A DNA stretch of 64,000 nt from Stachybotrys elegans. Its lineage: Eukaryota; Ascomycota; Sordariomycetes; Hypocreales; Stachybotryaceae. Shown here piece by piece: positions 61,353 through 64,000 of this stretch. How positions within the stretch are numbered: position 1 is the stretch's first letter; every line of letters begins with the position of its first letter. Made by a program: the position numbers and the translations under genes. The stretch lies in the NCBI GenBank assembly GCA_020746835.1, contig JAGPNK010000001.1:4030001-4094000 (forward strand), written 5' to 3'. The notes under the pieces are model-generated. The model was not told the origin of the DNA. It did not search any database and saw nothing but the letters and a program-made list of their open reading frames with translations.

Positions 61353-64000
61353 TCACGCCACTTCCTCATCGCTGTCATCGCCCAAAAGCTCCCCCTCGTC
61401 GTCATCAACCATGGAATAATCGCTCCGGCCCCGCGCAAAGCTGTCCCGCGTGGTGAATCGTCGAGGGCCTCCGCCAGATAGCCAGCTGCCCCCCCCTCGT
61501 TGGCCGCCTTGTATTCTCTGGTAGGTTCCCGTGCCCCATCGCCATACGCTGCTGGCGACGAGTGGGATCGCTGCAACCACAGCGGCGACGGCGGAGATGG
61601 CCACGACTGGGTACTTGATCCACGGCTGGTCGCTGTCAAACGTCGACGTGTGCTCTCCCAGACGAATCTGGCCGAGCTTGCCGCTCCAGTTGCGATACAC
61701 GTAGTACCCGATGGCGGCCGCGAGCCCTATCGGGATGATGACAGCGAAGAAGATGGCGATTCCCGAAGCGCGGTGCTTCTTCTTGAATTCGTCTTCGTAT
61801 CCGGCACACGGGTACCCCTCCTCCGACCACTTGTCCAGCTCCTTGCCACCCACGCAGGTCGAGAGGGGGACCTTGCGGTAGCCCGTCGGCTCATGCCAAG
61901 TCGTTGCGTTTGGATTCTGGGTGCACCACTCCTGCCCCGTCAGCGGTTTCAAGCCTGGCACAAGCACACATTGGTTGAAGTTGTCCAGCTCAAAGTTGTA
62001 TGCACTGCGTCTCCTGGTTAGCATCGCGTCACGCTATACAGCTGAAGAACGGGGTGTGGTATCCTCGACGAACCATTCGTAATCCTCTCTCTTGCACTTG
62101 CAGTGCTTGTACTCGCGGAGCGTCGTGAGCGTCTCGACGTTGTAGCATTGCTTCTCGGGCTTCTTCCGCAGGTACCTCGCGACATGCCCAAACAGGCAGT
62201 CGTCCTCCTGAAGTGGATGTTTCGGCGACCAGAGATAGTAGTCCGAGTCACTTCCTTGAGTGAACTTGCATTCCCGGTCTGTCAGGCCCGTAAAGTCAAC
62301 GTTGACCGAGAAGACCTGCTTCTTGTCGTCCCGGCACCAGAGCACAAAGTTCCTAGAAGTGCCCGAGCGCATGGTGGTGATGTCGAGCACCGTCACCTCC
62401 TTATCCGAGAATTCGTAGTCGGACCAAGTCTTGCCCTCATCCAGAGAGTATGAGACCTTCTTCGTCTTGACATCGTTGTTCCGCGTCGCTCTCTCGACAA
62501 GAACGATGATGGAGCCCTGGTCTCCGTATTGCCAGGTCCAGTGTCCCTTCTTGACGCTTGTCCAGGTGATGCCTCCGTCGGCCGTCATAAACGTGTCGGC
62601 CTCCTTGATGTCGCCCAAGGAGGAGCCCACGTTGCCCACGCCGAAAAGAAGCCCGACGGCAGTTGCCGCAGCAAAGGTATCGCGCTTGTCGTCGCGCTCA
62701 GTGTAGTGGTGTAGATGCAGGGCGCACGAATCGTCACCCTTGCTGCTGCGGCACTTGTATGGCTTTCCGTCTGCGTCCTTTTCAGGAGGCGGTAGAAATC
62801 CCCATTGAGAGCCATCGTTGTGAGAAATCTTGGTCTGGAGCCTCTTGGGCTTATCGTCCTTGGTGTTTGTCACAGTGTTAATCAGAACCACGCCTTCCAG
62901 CCCGGAAACCTTTTCAAAGTCGACGTATGTCTCTTCGTTGCAGTTGACATTCGAGGCACTCAGCACGTACGATGTGCCGTTGGAGTTGCTCTTGATGATG
63001 GACCCATACTCGTGTCCCGACTTGCTGCTGGTCTGCACAAAGAGATTGACGGCGTGAGTCGAGCTGTCTAGCACCGTGTATTTATCGTCACGGCCTGCGC
63101 GGAAGTTGTACGGGAAGTGCGCGTGCTCAAAATGCTTGCCATCCAGACTTGCCAGAACGCGGCGACTCTCGTCCTCAATCTCAGCAACCACGATAAACTC
63201 GGCCATGGTGACGAAATTTTCAATATCGCCCTCATGAATTTCCATATCGTCGTCGAAGAAGTCGTTGCTAGAGACAATGACCAGTGGCGCGTCGTTCTTC
63301 TCTTCTTTGCGAGCGAGGCAGACGATCTGCTTGAGAGACCGGAAATTGTACGCCGAGTGACCGGTGAACTCGCATTTCTCGACGTACCGCTTTAGCGTCT
63401 CCCACTTGTCGCCACGATCAGTCGAGATGGCGGCCTCCCTGAAGCACGACTTGGTCTTGCCGACCTCGTCGCACTTCTTGCCCAGCCAAATGAGCCAGTC
63501 CTTCTTGTCCGGATGGAAGCTCAGCACAGTATCGCCGTCAGCTCCCGCGGGCGCTTCGAAGCTGTGGAACGAGTTGCCTTGGTCGATGGTGTAGATGACT
63601 TTCTGTCCCTTGGTCAAAAAGAAGACGATTTCGCCAAAGTACAGATGAGGGAGAATCTTGACAATGTCCTCATCTTCGAGGATGCGCTTCCAGTTCTTGC
63701 CGTGGTCTGTGGTCAGGAAGAGCTTGTTGTCCGTCGCATCATCCTCTGGCCAGGCAATGATGGAGCCCGAGTCTCCACCACCAAGGTAAATGCTCTTCAT
63801 GTCCTTGCGCTTGGTGTCAAAGTCGTGTCTCGTGTGCGAGATTTTGCCGCTGGCCGGCGGCTTGGAGCCTTCGACGTCACCGCTGCACTTCCTCTCGACA
63901 GGGTCGTCTTTCTGCTTGCCATCCTTGCGCTTGCAAGTGTTGCCCGGGATGAGCCTCCAACCAGACGAGCCCTGGAACGTGCCGTCTGGCTTGGATTTGC
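61353..64000 (-). CDS. vps10: Vps10 sorting receptor, 5' partial
   Basis: 3' portion of a minus-strand gene running off the right edge: exons ..62074 and 62004..61353, joined across a 69-nt intron (GTTCGT donor, TGCTAACC branch, CGCAG acceptor) that rebuilds the Cys of REDYECAYNFELDNF. The visible part (~859 residues) starts in the Cys-rich region after the first Vps10 domain (GSSGWRLIPGNTCKRKDGK). It then holds a second complete Vps10 beta-propeller with repeated Asp-box motifs (TTDHGKNWKRI, STDRGDKWETL, SLDEGKTWSDY), a 10CC-type Cys region, one membrane helix (ASGIAIFFAVIIPIGLAAAI) and a further hydrophobic stretch, and an acidic cytosolic tail (DDDEGELLGDDSDEE). Vps10 sorts hydrolases from the Golgi to the vacuole. 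The first half of the receptor lies outside the window. Confidence 0.93.

Noticed and set aside
62034..63800. Two independent genes at the right edge (a 588-residue and a 223-residue protein)
   Set aside because: A 69-nt intron joins them in frame and rebuilds a conserved Cys; the upstream frame also stays open to the window edge, so this is one Vps10 gene.

Overview
The window is nuclear DNA of a filamentous ascomycete. Short introns with GT...AG ends and CTAAC/CTGAC-like branch sites interrupt most genes. The products are typical of Pezizomycotina: a DUF8004 protein, a HET-domain protein, a questin-oxidase-like protein, a Uds1 protein, COP9 subunit 4, Mediator subunit 16 and Vps10. Gene content and compact introns suggest Sordariomycetes, probably Hypocreales. 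The species cannot be fixed from the sequence alone.

Left third (1-20 kb): a 5'-truncated DUF8004 gene (+); an F-box gene (-); an SNF2-type ATPase in three exons (-); a HECT_2/UBE3D-like E3 gene (-) divergent from a questin-oxidase-like gene (+); then a 1,087-residue HET-domain gene (-) whose N-terminal ~270 residues are a polytopic membrane region. Middle (19-34 kb) is gene dense: a conserved fungal protein often auto-named 'geranylgeranyl pyrophosphate synthetase', the Rad17 clamp loader and an SGNH hydrolase (all +), then CSN4, a PXMP4-like peroxisomal membrane protein with two 9-codon exons, a BRCT-containing family X DNA polymerase and an ammonium transporter (all -). Right half is gene poor: a 4.8-kb intergenic region, a long coiled-coil Uds1 protein (-), 3.2 kb without genes, Mediator Med16 in eight exons (-), a decayed D-lactate dehydrogenase relic (+), 4.2 kb without genes, a two-part gene that appears to span a 2.2-kb intron (+), 2.2 kb without genes, and the 3' part of Vps10 (-) running off the right edge.

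This is not a biosynthetic cluster. The genes are mostly conserved housekeeping functions: ubiquitin and COP9 (F-box, UBE3D-like, CSN4), genome stability (SNF2, Rad17, PolX), membrane and organelle (ammonium transporter, PXMP4, Vps10) and transcription (Med16). The most unusual objects are the membrane-anchored HET protein, the probable 2.2-kb intron, the pseudogene and a 29-C homopolymer. Splice sites were placed by reading the sequence and checking that reading phase is kept across each junction; there is no transcript evidence.
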